A DNA stretch of 64,000 nucleotides from Ignavibacteria bacterium (GCA_030684555.1 JAUXVN010000010.1:1-64000), one strand, 5' to 3'; positions 1 to 8,039 are shown, numbered from the stretch's first letter. Program-made: numbers and translations. Notes: a model not told the origin generated them from the letters alone.

Positions 1-39
1 CTGTAACTCCAGTCGCCCTACGGGCTCCTTCCGTTACAG
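1..39. repeat. Inverted-repeat hairpin at left edge
   Basis: A perfect 7-bp inverted repeat (CTGTAAC at 1-7, GTTACAG at 33-39) encloses an inner stem GCCC-TAC-GGGC at 15-25. The two stems are separated by unpaired, unequal arms. It lies downstream of the minus-strand TIR operon and about 65 bases beyond the end of the broken TIR gene. It could be an operon-end structure or the remnant of a mobile-element end. No T-run follows on the minus strand inside the window, so it is not a convincing terminator. Confidence 0.4.
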
Positions 40-103
40 ATGTTTCAGTAATACTATTATAATTATTCATTCTATGCTCCTGTGCCCTCTGGGTTATTCT
101 GTC

Positions 104-339
104 TTATATTTTTGTCTCACTAATATAGGCAAGGAGGGCTGAGGTTACAGAAGTTTTATTTAATCCAACTCCAATTAAATTCTTAATCACCGTAGGACCT
201 TTACTTTTCTCTTTTTCCCAAATAGAACCATCGATAAACGTGTTTGAACTATGATTTAACAACCAACTATTTCTAACAACATTTACTTTGAAGTTTTTAC
301 GTCTTCATAGCAGAAACTAAAAAATGAGTAGCGAGCCAT
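104..339 (-). pseudogene. Frameshifted, truncated ThsB-like TIR gene
   Basis: Reading the minus strand, an ATG at 339-337 overlaps the stop of the upstream TIR gene (TAATG) and begins MARYSFFSFCYEDV. This is a typical opening of the ThsB/DUF1863 TIR-like family, but it stops at 283-285. In the neighbouring frame, open from 304 down to the stop at 104-106, the text continues with NFKVNVVRNSW and then LIGVGLNKTSVTSALLAYISET. That matches the next part of the same fold (strand, helix, then the strand before the catalytic helix). One missing base in the A-run near 295 restores the frame. The protein then stops before the region that normally carries the catalytic Glu, so it is both frameshifted and 3'-truncated. 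I read it as a decayed paralogue of the intact gene upstream. A slippage-dependent short product is a less likely alternative. Confidence 0.7.
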
Positions 340-824
340 TATTTCCTGTTATTAATTGCCTCTTCAACCCAGATTTCAATGTTTGCAGCTATATCATTGT
401 AAGCATCTGATGACTTTGGATTATAACATTTAACTACACTTGATAATTTTTTGTCACTATCCTTAAAAGTAAAAGTATCAAATGGGTTGCTACCCTGGCT
501 ACACGTTCCATTTCTAGGACATTTTAAGTTGTGTATGTAAATACCAACTAAACCTTTTCCATCATTCCAAGCTTTTCCAATTTCATATTTAACCCATTGA
601 CGATTTGCGGTAGAAGAACCTACTAAGACAACAACACAACTCTTGTATTTCATGTTATCATCTATCCATTTTTCAATTGATTTGTCTCCACCCTTTTTAA
701 TCTGTTCCCAATCGTTAACTGAAACCGGTTTATTCTCCTCAAGTGAACCAATATTCCGAATTTGCTGAACTCTCATTACATCATTGTCAAAATGAAAGCT
801 GTAAAAAATTTGTCGTTTTGCCAT
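339..824 (-). CDS. ThsB-like TIR domain protein (DUF1863 family)
   Basis: A 161-residue protein that is almost entirely one TIR-like domain of the DUF1863/ThsB type. The opening KRQIFYSFHFDND, the VVVLVGSSTANRQWVKYEI segment and the following GIYIHNL strand are hallmarks of the family. Glu81 in VKYEI sits where TIR NADases keep their catalytic glutamate. In Thoeris, ThsB proteins sense phage and make a cyclic ADP-ribose-type signal that a SLOG domain binds. Here the next gene upstream, 21 bases away, is a SLOG protein. AAGGA lies about 8 bases before the ATG. The stop codon overlaps the start of a broken second copy. Family assignment is firm; the anti-phage role is inferred from family and context. 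Confidence 0.88.
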   Translation of the reverse strand: MAKRQIFYSFHFDNDVMRVQQIRNIGSLEENKPVSVNDWEQIKKGGDKSIEKWIDDNMKYKSCVVVLVGSSTANRQWVKYEIGKAWNDGKGLVGIYIHNLKCPRNGTCSQGSNPFDTFTFKDSDKKLSSVVKCYNPKSSDAYNDIAANIEIWVEEAINNRK

Positions 825-845
825 ATATTTTTCCTTAATAAATGT

Positions 846-1439
846 TTAGTGTAATATATTTGAAAGTAAAGTTCTGAACATAGACATATAGGCATAATCA
901 TATAACAGCCTATTATCATATTGTTGAGGATTTGTTTCAAAAATAATTTTAGCAGCAGCACCAGTGCTTGCAATTGGTAAAATCAGTACATCAGAGTGTT
1001 TTTTTCTGAATAACTCATACTCATTATTTATTCCTTCCATCCCTCCAATAAAAATTCCAACTTTAAAATCGTTGTCATTGATAAGCATATTCCTCATTAA
1101 TTCCAAACTCTCATCACGATTGCTTCTCCTTTCTGTTAACACTATGTTTTCAAAAGCAAAGTTGTCAGGCGGAAAATTATCCTCAAAAAATAAAGATTGG
1201 TAAAGTGTAATGTGCTTTTTTAAATCAGCGTTCATTCTTCCCATAACAAAACGAATCAAAGGTGTTATGGAAGGATGTCCTCCCCAAACAAGGTGTGCTT
1301 GCGGAATTACAACAGTTGCCAATGCTCGAACTGCATCTCTTATAGAAACAATATCAGCGGTATCATAGAATTTCTTATCCCTGTCAGGATAAGGAATGCT
1401 TGCAGATAAAAACACTTTATTTAAATTGTCTTTAGCCAT
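846..1439 (-). CDS. Stand-alone SLOG-fold protein, TIR-associated
   Basis: A 197-residue protein starting at ATG 1439, inside the last codons of the upstream TIR gene. A longer reading from 1493 would add a basic stretch and overlap more. The opening NKVFLSASIPYPDR, the LVWGGHPS loop (about 50-57) and GIFIGGMEGINNEYELF (about 128-144) form a Rossmann-like SLOG pattern with two Gly-rich ligand loops, as in the LOG/DprA superfamily and the SLOG domains that accompany TIR and SIR2 proteins. In type I Thoeris the SLOG is the C-terminal receptor of ThsA and binds the TIR-made nucleotide. Here it has no SIR2, transmembrane or other effector domain. It probably binds a TIR-derived nucleotide or controls the neighbouring TIR enzymes. 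The fold is fairly sure, the ligand is inferred. Confidence 0.75.
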   Translation of the reverse strand: MAKDNLNKVFLSASIPYPDRDKKFYDTADIVSIRDAVRALATVVIPQAHLVWGGHPSITPLIRFVMGRMNADLKKHITLYQSLFFEDNFPPDNFAFENIVLTERRSNRDESLELMRNMLINDNDFKVGIFIGGMEGINNEYELFRKKHSDVLILPIASTGAAAKIIFETNPQQYDNRLLYDYAYMSMFRTLLSNILH

Positions 1440-2593
1440 TCTTCTGCTTTTACGATTTTTATAGTTTTTACTGGAAGATAATTGTCTAACCAATCCAAAT
1501 GTTTAATCCATTTTTCTCTTATGTTCCTGTGGTCAAAGAGTAAAAATGCACCTGCAACCTTTTTTGATTTAATTCTTGCTACTAATTCTTCGGATTGGTT
1601 GTATGTAAATGCTTGTGGAACTCCAACCGTTGGAATAACCACTAATTCTTTTCCGTCACTTCGTTTAATTGTGATAAATTTCTCTGATTGTAAATCAGCT
1701 TTTTTGCCAACTCTATTTGATGATGCAATAAATTCCGCAATAATATTGTCTTGTCTTGAAGCTAAACTTCTTGCTCTTAGCGATTCAACTTGGTTTATGA
1801 TATTTGAAATTGTATTTTGGTTCAGATAACTCGTTGGATCTTTAAAGATATTGTTTCCAAAATCGGAATCATATAATTGAAGCGGAATGCTTAGTTCTGC
1901 ATCTCTTTCAAGTTTATGCGTTGGCCAAATCACCTGTAAAATACTTATTGACATAGAGTTGGCTTTAGCCAACTCTTGAGTTGTCCAATTGCTATTTAGA
2001 AATCCAGGTGTATTTAATAAAACAACTACATCTGTGTCAGCCATTCTGTGCCAAAGTTCCTCTTGAAAAGGTTCTCCCGGGCGAATACTATGTGTGTCTA
2101 GGAAAACATCAAAGCCATTTTTTTCTAATTGCTCAAACAACTGTATTGCAACGGTTGAAGATTCGTCTCTTTTGTAACTAATAAATAGTCTTCGTGAAAG
2201 TCGTAACAAACTAAGCCCTTCCAAAATGCACGAAACGAGTTTTTCAATGTCATTTCCGTTCGCTAATTCAAAGCCATTTACATTCTCTAATTCTTTTGGA
2301 ATTTGGAGTTTAAATTTAGTTGTGTCAGAAGCAATGGGAAGAATTAAGTTTGCATCGTTGATTAGTATCTCAAGTAATTCAATGTTTTTGAAAGTACCTG
2401 CATCGCTTCCGAAGTAAAGGCAAAATGTCGGAGCATTTCCTTTGTATTCAGTCTTAAAATTACTTTCATCAATTTCAAGAATTGCTTCCTTTGCTAAACC
2501 CAACTCTGCAATATGATGATACAATGTATCCAAAACCTCTTTGTAGAGAGGATTGTCTGCTCCCAATTTGATTATTTGATACTTTGTAGTCAT
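1421..2593 (-). CDS. Three-part protein with central TIR domain
   Basis: 390 residues, starting at ATG 2593, which overlaps the upstream stop (ATGA). A start at 2605 is possible but lies within the upstream gene. Residues 1-130 are an unassigned alpha/beta region with CLYFGSD and ANLILPIAS strands. A TIR domain spans about 135-230: RLFISYKRDESS, DVFLDTHSI, DVVVLLNTPGFLNSNW, then TTQELAKANS, in which Glu207 fits the catalytic position. Residues about 260-390 form a second unassigned alpha/beta domain with KELVVIPTVGVPQAF and GAFLLFDHR. Its last 19 bases overlap the SLOG gene. A NAD-cleaving role follows from the TIR fold. The flanks may be sensor or receptor modules, which I infer only from position. 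Confidence 0.75.
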   Translation of the reverse strand: MTTKYQIIKLGADNPLYKEVLDTLYHHIAELGLAKEAILEIDESNFKTEYKGNAPTFCLYFGSDAGTFKNIELLEILINDANLILPIASDTTKFKLQIPKELENVNGFELANGNDIEKLVSCILEGLSLLRLSRRLFISYKRDESSTVAIQLFEQLEKNGFDVFLDTHSIRPGEPFQEELWHRMADTDVVVLLNTPGFLNSNWTTQELAKANSMSISILQVIWPTHKLERDAELSIPLQLYDSDFGNNIFKDPTSYLNQNTISNIINQVESLRARSLASRQDNIIAEFIASSNRVGKKADLQSEKFITIKRSDGKELVVIPTVGVPQAFTYNQSEELVARIKSKKVAGAFLLFDHRNIREKWIKHLDWLDNYLPVKTIKIVKAEEWLKTI

Positions 2594-3192
2594 TTGTTTA
2601 ACCAAGTTTTAAGTTCTTTTATATAGGTTATGCCTTCTTTATTTTTAGGGTCAACAACATAATAGCCTCTAGGTATTATCCCACCGTTATTCATGTAATT
2701 AGTTGTTCCATCTCTATAGTCTATGTGAGGGTATATTTGCATATACTCATTCCCTTTGTATTCAATATCGTATTCACCTTTTTCCTTTATAGGAAGTATT
2801 GCGATATGCCTCTGAAATTTATGCACATCACCAATTCCAAGTTCCCAATTACACCAATATGATTCAATTGCTTTTGCAGTTGCAAGCAAAATGAATTTAT
2901 CACAGTATTTAATTACCTCTTTAATCCTAGCTGCTGTTTCACCTGTCGTTTGGTCAGGCATTTTGTTGTCCATACTGTCGATATATACTTTCACGCCTAA
3001 GTCTTCCAGCATCTCTATTACGCCTGTCGCTTCCTCAATTTCTTCTAAGTCTTTATGTTTATGTGATAGAAAAACAGTCGTTTTAGAGTCATAGGCATTC
3101 CTTGAATTAAAGATCTTAGATTCATTTAAAAATTTAGTAATTATTGATTTCTGTAGTCGAGAACTTTTAAAATGTCCTTTTTCAAATATCAT
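2590..3192 (-). CDS. Stand-alone TIR domain protein
   Basis: First gene of the minus-strand operon, 200 residues. The TIR domain runs from about 38 to 135: TVFLSHKHKDLEE (box 1-like), VKVYIDSMD, KFILLATAKAIESYW, then CNWELGIGD with Glu117 at the expected NADase position. The C-terminal third (about 136-200) contains a YPHIDYRDG stretch, an unassigned tail found here without other domains. The ATG at 3192 has no visible Shine-Dalgarno sequence, but the next in-frame Met lies inside the domain, so this start is required. The stop overlaps the start of the next gene, indicating coupled translation. TIR proteins of this type occur widely in bacterial defence islands; its trigger is unknown. Confidence 0.82.
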   Translation of the reverse strand: MIFEKGHFKSSRLQKSIITKFLNESKIFNSRNAYDSKTTVFLSHKHKDLEEIEEATGVIEMLEDLGVKVYIDSMDNKMPDQTTGETAARIKEVIKYCDKFILLATAKAIESYWCNWELGIGDVHKFQRHIAILPIKEKGEYDIEYKGNEYMQIYPHIDYRDGTTNYMNNGGIIPRGYYVVDPKNKEGITYIKELKTWLNK

Positions 3193-3369
3193 ATTTAGTC
3201 AATTGTCTGTTAGTTCCGTTTCGTTTTAACCTTGCCAATAACAAAATTTCTTTACACAATAACTTATCCCGTTAATTATCGGGTTTGCGTAAATCCTACT
3301 TTTAAACCTATGTTTTTTGGAAGTTAACCGCAAATTATTAGTTGTCAAAAACTATTGTATTATTCAGAA
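3193..3369. other. Spacer upstream of the TIR operon
   Basis: About 177 bases separate the TIR operon start from the end of the DUF2279 gene. The stretch is AT-rich and holds a short inverted repeat CCCG/CGGG (3268-3271 and 3280-3283). The promoter of the minus-strand operon should lie here, but no element can be named with confidence. I see no gene. Confidence 0.4.
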
Positions 3370-4239
3370 TCAAAACTTCAAACCATACCAGATAACATCG
3401 GGATAAACTTTTATTACAGGGGCGGGGAAGCGGTAAAAATTCAGATTCTTTTTTAGAAATATTAGTATCGGGTGATTGCCGGGTAGTTCTTCTAAGTTCC
3501 AATCTAATCCGATAAAAAATTCATGATTTCCACCTGATGGCGAATCGAGATGTTTTACGCTATGTCCAATTGCAAGATTAATAAACGAAGGAAGATATTC
3601 TTTAATTATTCCCCCCGATAATTCACGTATGTTTATACTAACCCAATCGTATGTACTTTCATAATCATCAAAAATAACTGTATGAGAACCGGACTTAAAT
3701 CTGTTTGATTTGTGAAAACTTATCTTCGGTGAAAAATTATTTAGTATCGGATTGTGATATTGAAGTATCGGATAAAGTGCACCGAGGGAATTCGCAGTAA
3801 AATCGCCCCAACTGAATCCCCATTGTTTAGAAAATCCATCTTTTATTTCGATGTAAGTTTGGTATGAAAAAGCAAGTAGAGCAGAATAGTACAAACTTTG
3901 TTTTTGTGAAAGACCTGTCCATTCCAATGCCTGAGAATATATTTTTGTTGTAAGATAAGGGAAGTAAAAATGTCCAAACTTATCAGAGCCGAGTGCATAA
4001 TTCCAATCATAATCCCATTCAAAGTGAAAAGAACTTTTTTCTCCTTTCCACCATAAGTTATTATTTAGTGCATGCCCGTAAATAAAGCCTGCGGCGGTTA
4101 CTCCGCCTACTACGCCCAATTTCAGATAATTGGTTGAATCTAATTTTGTTACAGTATCAACCTGGGCACTAAGAAATGTGTTCATAATAATTATGAAACT
4201 TATTGAGTAGTTAAACTGTTTAATAAAGTAACCAAGCAT
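3370..4239 (-). CDS. DUF2279 (YfiM-like) envelope protein
   Basis: 289 residues with an N-terminal signal peptide ending near FLSAQ (about residue 26), which supports the first Met although a second lies at residue 19. The conserved core has SDKFGHFYFPY at about 89-99 and EIKDGFSKQWGFSWGDFTAN further on, the Asp/Lys/His and Gly/Asp pattern of DUF2279. Proteins of this family are predicted to sit in the envelope and have no established reaction. The C-terminal half is rich in aromatic beta-strand-like sequence, suggesting an outer-membrane or periplasmic place. It is divergent from the hydrolase gene at 4369 and separated from the TIR operon by a spacer. Family call good, role unknown. Confidence 0.75.
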   Translation of the reverse strand: MLGYFIKQFNYSISFIIIMNTFLSAQVDTVTKLDSTNYLKLGVVGGVTAAGFIYGHALNNNLWWKGEKSSFHFEWDYDWNYALGSDKFGHFYFPYLTTKIYSQALEWTGLSQKQSLYYSALLAFSYQTYIEIKDGFSKQWGFSWGDFTANSLGALYPILQYHNPILNNFSPKISFHKSNRFKSGSHTVIFDDYESTYDWVSINIRELSGGIIKEYLPSFINLAIGHSVKHLDSPSGGNHEFFIGLDWNLEELPGNHPILIFLKKNLNFYRFPAPVIKVYPDVIWYGLKF

Positions 4240-4368
4240 GTTTAATTAAATCCCTTTTGCAGATTGCAGGAGTTTATTAAATTTGTCCGGACACGCATAA
4301 AAATTAAAGAATACAGGTTTAACTTAAAAGAAAGAAACAATTTCTTTTATCATTATTTATGGAAGTAT

Positions 4369-5301
4369 ATGAATAGAAAAAAGTTTATTAAGAAAAGTTT
4401 GTTGTTAACGACGGGTGCCTTTTTGATTTCACCGATTGCCAAATATTATGGCGAAACTTCAGCTAAGCAACCTGCAATGAAACCTGAACCGAATAAATGG
4501 AGAGATGATGAAATATCTATTTCATGGATTGGACACTCGACTGTATTAATTAATTTTTTCGGTAAAATAATTTTAACCGATCCTGTACTTTTCAGCAGAG
4601 TCGGTATTTATATGTTGGGAACAAACTTTGGTCCGGAAAGATTCACTGCTCCCGCTTTAACTTTTGAAGAAATTCCCAAACCTGATTTGATTCTTCTTTC
4701 TCATGCTCATATGGATCACATGGATTATCTAACCTTAAACCATTTTGCTTCCGAGTTCCCTAAACAAATTGATGTTATTACTGCATATAACACAATGGAC
4801 GTAATTCAAAATCTAAAATGGAAATCTATAAGGGAAATGGATTGGGGCGGAACAACTGAATCGAATGGAATAAATCTTAAAGCATTACAAGTTAAACATT
4901 TCGGTTGGCGTTTTCCGTGGGAACGTGACCGCTCCAAAGGTTATTTTGATAACGGCAGAAGTTACAACGCTTATATTCTCGAAAGAAACGGTGTGAAAAT
5001 ATTATTTGGTGGTGATACTGCAAATACCGATTTACTAAAGAAATCCGGTGAAAAAGTAAATATTGCCATTATGCCAATCGGGGCTTATAACCCATGGAAA
5101 ATGAATCACTGTAATCCTGAAGAAGCACTACAAATGGCGAAAGATTTAGAAGCTAAGGTTTTTATTCCGATTCATACAAATACTTTCAAACAAGGTTTAG
5201 AACCGCGGGAAGAGGCTTTGGAATGGATTACTAATTCATTTTCAAAATATGACTTAGAACTTGGTATTAAGGAAATAGGGGAGACTTTTCAGACTGTTTA
5301 A
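4369..5301 (+). CDS. Exported metallo-beta-lactamase-fold hydrolase
   Basis: 310 residues from ATG 4369. An upstream TTG reading to 4264 would add 35 residues ahead of an evident signal sequence (MNRKKFIKKSLLLTTGAFLI), so the internal ATG is preferred. The metal site is shown by LLSHAHMDHMDY (HxHxDH), followed by FGGDTANTD and, near the end, a terminal His in FIPIHTNTF. The opening SISWIGHSTVLI and the overall order resemble the UlaG/NAPE-PLD-like branch that hydrolyses phosphodiester or lactone bonds. The mature enzyme probably acts in the periplasm, perhaps membrane-anchored. Substrate is unknown. It converges on the GNAT gene with only four bases between. Confidence 0.83.
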   Translation: MNRKKFIKKSLLLTTGAFLISPIAKYYGETSAKQPAMKPEPNKWRDDEISISWIGHSTVLINFFGKIILTDPVLFSRVGIYMLGTNFGPERFTAPALTFEEIPKPDLILLSHAHMDHMDYLTLNHFASEFPKQIDVITAYNTMDVIQNLKWKSIREMDWGGTTESNGINLKALQVKHFGWRFPWERDRSKGYFDNGRSYNAYILERNGVKILFGGDTANTDLLKKSGEKVNIAIMPIGAYNPWKMNHCNPEEALQMAKDLEAKVFIPIHTNTFKQGLEPREEALEWITNSFSKYDLELGIKEIGETFQTV

Positions 5302-5305
5302 TTAT

Positions 5306-5761
5306 TTATAGATTTTTCCACATCTTCATGTGCGGAATTGTAACCTCAATAAATTTCTCCCCTTCGAGTTGATAATTCAATTTCTGATAAAAAGGAATGG
5401 CGGTTTCACGAGCGTGTAAGATCATTTTATTAAAGCCTTTATTCAAAGCATATTCCTCAGATTGAATCACCAAATGTTTTCCGATTCCTTTTCCTTGATA
5501 ATCACGACTCACGGCAACTTGTCTCATCTGGATAATATTTTGGTTTATCGGTTTTAATAAGAGACAGCCGATTAATTTTTCATTTTCAAATGCACATAAA
5601 TGAAATTGATCTTTCTCATCATCAAGCTGCTCTTGGGTGTAAAGAAGAGATAAAGGTTCGCGTAATATTTTAAAACGAAGATTCACCTCTTCTTTATATA
5701 GATCGGAATTGTGAGCTATCTCTTTTATAACAATAGTATTAAGTATAGAAAAACTCATCAA
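5306..5761 (-). CDS. GNAT family N-acetyltransferase
   Basis: 151 residues making one GNAT domain. The acetyl-CoA pyrophosphate loop is visible as RDYQGKGIGKHLV (the Q/RxxGxG/A motif) after the MRQVAVS strand. The C-terminal HARETAIPFYQKLNYQ is the usual last helix and strand of the fold. The N-terminal VNLRFKILREPLSL resembles the ElaA/YitI-like sub-branch common in Bacteroidota. The acceptor is not predictable. It lies two bases downstream of the glgA stop on the same strand and may be the last gene of that transcript. Confidence 0.85.
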   Translation of the reverse strand: MMSFSILNTIVIKEIAHNSDLYKEEVNLRFKILREPLSLLYTQEQLDDEKDQFHLCAFENEKLIGCLLLKPINQNIIQMRQVAVSRDYQGKGIGKHLVIQSEEYALNKGFNKMILHARETAIPFYQKLNYQLEGEKFIEVTIPHMKMWKNL

Positions 5762-5763
5762 AT

Positions 5764-7233
5764 TTACCCGCGCCGTTTGTGAACAGCTTTTCTGTAAAGT
5801 TCAAGATACTTCTTAGCAGAAACTTCCCATGAGAAATCTTCAGACATTCCGTTATACATAATTTTCTGCCATGTTACTTTATCATCGAAAGTCTTAACCG
5901 CACGGTATAGCGTTGAATAAAGGGCATCCGGAGTATACTCATCAAATGTAAATCCTGTGCCGGTCTCTTTGCCTTCGTATAACAGCTCATGCCAATCGGA
6001 GACTGTGTCGGCAAGTCCGCCTGTATTTCTCACAACAGGAACAGTTCCGTAACGTAAACTGTAAATCTGGCTCAGTCCACATGGTTCATAATGAGAGGGC
6101 ATTAGAAAAATATCTGACCCGGCCTCAACAAGATGAGATAACTCATTGTTATAACCGATGTAAGTATAAATTTTCTCCGGATAATAATATGCACCTCTTC
6201 GGAAAAATTCTTCAAATTGATCTTCACCACTTCCGAGAATAATCCATTGTGCATCAATTTTTAATAACTCATTAAAAGCATCAACTATAAGATCAAAACC
6301 CTTTTGTGCAACAAGGCGTGATACAATTCCTATTAATGGTTTTTCTGTATGGAACGGCAATCTAACTGCATCCATCAGAAATTTTTTATTCTCGATTTTT
6401 CTATGACGGGTATCTCTGATATAATGAAACGGAATATGACGGTCATCTTCAGGATTCCATATTTTATAATCAACTCCGTTTACTATTCCGTAAAAATCAT
6501 CATTTCGGTAATGTAAAACTCCCTCTAATCCGGCACCATATTGAGGAGTGAGTATTTCCTTTGCATAGGTCTTAGAGACTGTATTAATCATGTCGGCATA
6601 CATTAATCCGGTTTTTAAAAAACTTACACTATTCCAAATTTCAACCGGACTATTTTCATAAAATAATTCAGGACGAATTTCAGCTTTGTTTAATGTTTCT
6701 TTGGGAAATCTTCCCTGATAACCGATATTATGAATTGTAAAAACAGTTGCAATCGGGTCGAAGAATTTATCCCAGCTATAATTATCTTTAATGTAAAGCG
6801 GGATAAGACCGGTTTGCCAATCATTACAATTAATTACATCGGGCTGCCATTTTAACCTTTGAAGTGCTTCAAGAATAGATTTTGAAAACAAAATAAAACG
6901 TTCGTCTTCATCAGGATCGTTAGTGTAAATTTCCGGACGTGAGAAAAACTCGGGGGAATCAATTAAGTAAATCGTAACTTCTGAATCGGGCAAATTTGAA
7001 GTAAATACATTTACATTGTAAACTTTGCCGTAAACACGAATTGGCATTTCACCGATGGGCCAGCAATAGCTTAGGTCATACCTGTAATGATCTATAGAAG
7101 AATATTTCGGTATAAAGACTTTAACATCGCAGCCAAGTTCTGCTAATGCTTTAGGTAAAGCACCGACAACATCACCAAGTCCGCCGGTTTTTGCATACGG
7201 ATATGCTTCTGATGAGGCAAATGCTATTTTCAT
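5764..7233 (-). CDS. glgA: Glycogen synthase (ADP-glucose type)
   Basis: 489 residues, full length for bacterial GlgA (GT5). It transfers glucose from ADP-glucose to the growing alpha-1,4-glucan. The N-terminal ADP-glucose motif KTGGLGDVVGALPKAL is at residues 15-30. The second Rossmann domain carries VSRLVAQKGFD and the catalytic EPCGLSQIYSLRYG segment (E-x7-E type) before NTGGLADTV. The ATG overlaps the stop of the upstream Nmad3-family gene by the ATGA arrangement, so it may be translated by coupling. No other glycogen gene lies nearby; the neighbourhood therefore gives no glycogen operon, and the upstream cassette appears to be an addition. Confidence 0.97.
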   Translation of the reverse strand: MKIAFASSEAYPYAKTGGLGDVVGALPKALAELGCDVKVFIPKYSSIDHYRYDLSYCWPIGEMPIRVYGKVYNVNVFTSNLPDSEVTIYLIDSPEFFSRPEIYTNDPDEDERFILFSKSILEALQRLKWQPDVINCNDWQTGLIPLYIKDNYSWDKFFDPIATVFTIHNIGYQGRFPKETLNKAEIRPELFYENSPVEIWNSVSFLKTGLMYADMINTVSKTYAKEILTPQYGAGLEGVLHYRNDDFYGIVNGVDYKIWNPEDDRHIPFHYIRDTRHRKIENKKFLMDAVRLPFHTEKPLIGIVSRLVAQKGFDLIVDAFNELLKIDAQWIILGSGEDQFEEFFRRGAYYYPEKIYTYIGYNNELSHLVEAGSDIFLMPSHYEPCGLSQIYSLRYGTVPVVRNTGGLADTVSDWHELLYEGKETGTGFTFDEYTPDALYSTLYRAVKTFDDKVTWQKIMYNGMSEDFSWEVSAKKYLELYRKAVHKRRG

Positions 7234-8039
7234 AATGACTCTTTTTTTATAATCTTTAGTAAATTTTTCAATGCTTCTTTATCTGTTTTGTTTTTATCAT
7301 CAAGGAAATACTGAATTGAACGCGTAATTTGGGGAAAATTATTGAATTTTCTTTCTTTGCCATTTTTATTTTTAACTGTTTTGCCTTGACCAATAAATGT
7401 ATCTTCCTTCTTATCGTACGCACTATTAAATAATAATGCTGCAATTTCAGGAGTGATTTTTATTGCTTTCAAAAATCGGTATGAACCTTCCTTTGCGCCA
7501 ACAATAACACGAAACTTTCCTTTAAATCCAACTTTTAACTTTTTATAGTGAGCATTTTGTTTAACTCTTCTCTCCACAGTACCATCAAAATCAGGACCAG
7601 GATATTCTAAATTTTGTTCAACTTTGAACTTACCTATAAAATAAAGAGAACTCGATTTAAGGTATATTTTTTTTACATTATCATAATCGTATAATCGTGC
7701 AAGAAAAAGAATTATATCACCATCATCAACATGTTGTAGATTTCCGGATCGGGAAGTATAACCATCACCATAAGTCAGGTTTACAAAATCTGGATCATTA
7801 TGTGCAAAGTAATTGTGTATTTCATCGGGAAGGTATTCAGATAAATTTTTCTTTAGATTGTTAAAACATTTTATTGACCTATAACTACTTGTCTTATCAC
7901 AATATTTTACTTGTTCCTTTGATTCTTTTATTGGAATAAATTCAAAAGTCCTATCAGAAAATACTGGAGATTTCATTCTTCGTGTTGAAGAATCACTTTT
8001 ATTTACACCAACATTTACAATAAATAATTTCATTTGCAA
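7230..8039 (-). CDS. Nmad3-family protein (nucleotide modification associated)
   Basis: 269 residues; the likely start is the ATG for MQMKLFIVNVGV or its second Met two codons on. The pattern MKLFIVNVGVN, SPVFSDRTFEFIPI, NDPDFVNLTYGD, DDGDIILFLARLYDY and SLYFIGKFKVE matches what I know of the Nmad3 domain (putative nucleotide modification associated domain 3), proposed from genome context in phages and bacteria to act with modified DNA or nucleotides. NAHYKK and VIVGAKEGSYRFLKAI complete the domain. The C-terminal 60 residues are Lys/Asn-rich. It overlaps the gene upstream by 10 bases and glgA by 4. Family fairly sure; biochemical role not established. Confidence 0.72.
   Translation of the reverse strand: MQMKLFIVNVGVNKSDSSTRRMKSPVFSDRTFEFIPIKESKEQVKYCDKTSSYRSIKCFNNLKKNLSEYLPDEIHNYFAHNDPDFVNLTYGDGYTSRSGNLQHVDDGDIILFLARLYDYDNVKKIYLKSSSLYFIGKFKVEQNLEYPGPDFDGTVERRVKQNAHYKKLKVGFKGKFRVIVGAKEGSYRFLKAIKITPEIAALLFNSAYDKKEDTFIGQGKTVKNKNGKERKFNNFPQITRSIQYFLDDKNKTDKEALKNLLKIIKKESL

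Noticed and set aside
1-39. Integron attC site
   Set aside because: The ends CTGTAAC/GTTACAG do not fit the RYYYAAC/GTTRRRY core, and no integrase or cassette array is visible.
964-1203. Plus-strand reading of 79 codons
   Set aside because: It lies wholly within the SLOG gene on the other strand and has no recognisable domain or ribosome site.
4264-4368. Longer start of the metallo-beta-lactamase-fold protein
   Set aside because: The upstream TTG reading puts 35 residues before a clear signal peptide; the ATG at 4369 is more plausible.
5764-7233. Glycogen operon
   Set aside because: Only glgA is present; glgB, glgC, glgP and glgX are absent from the window.
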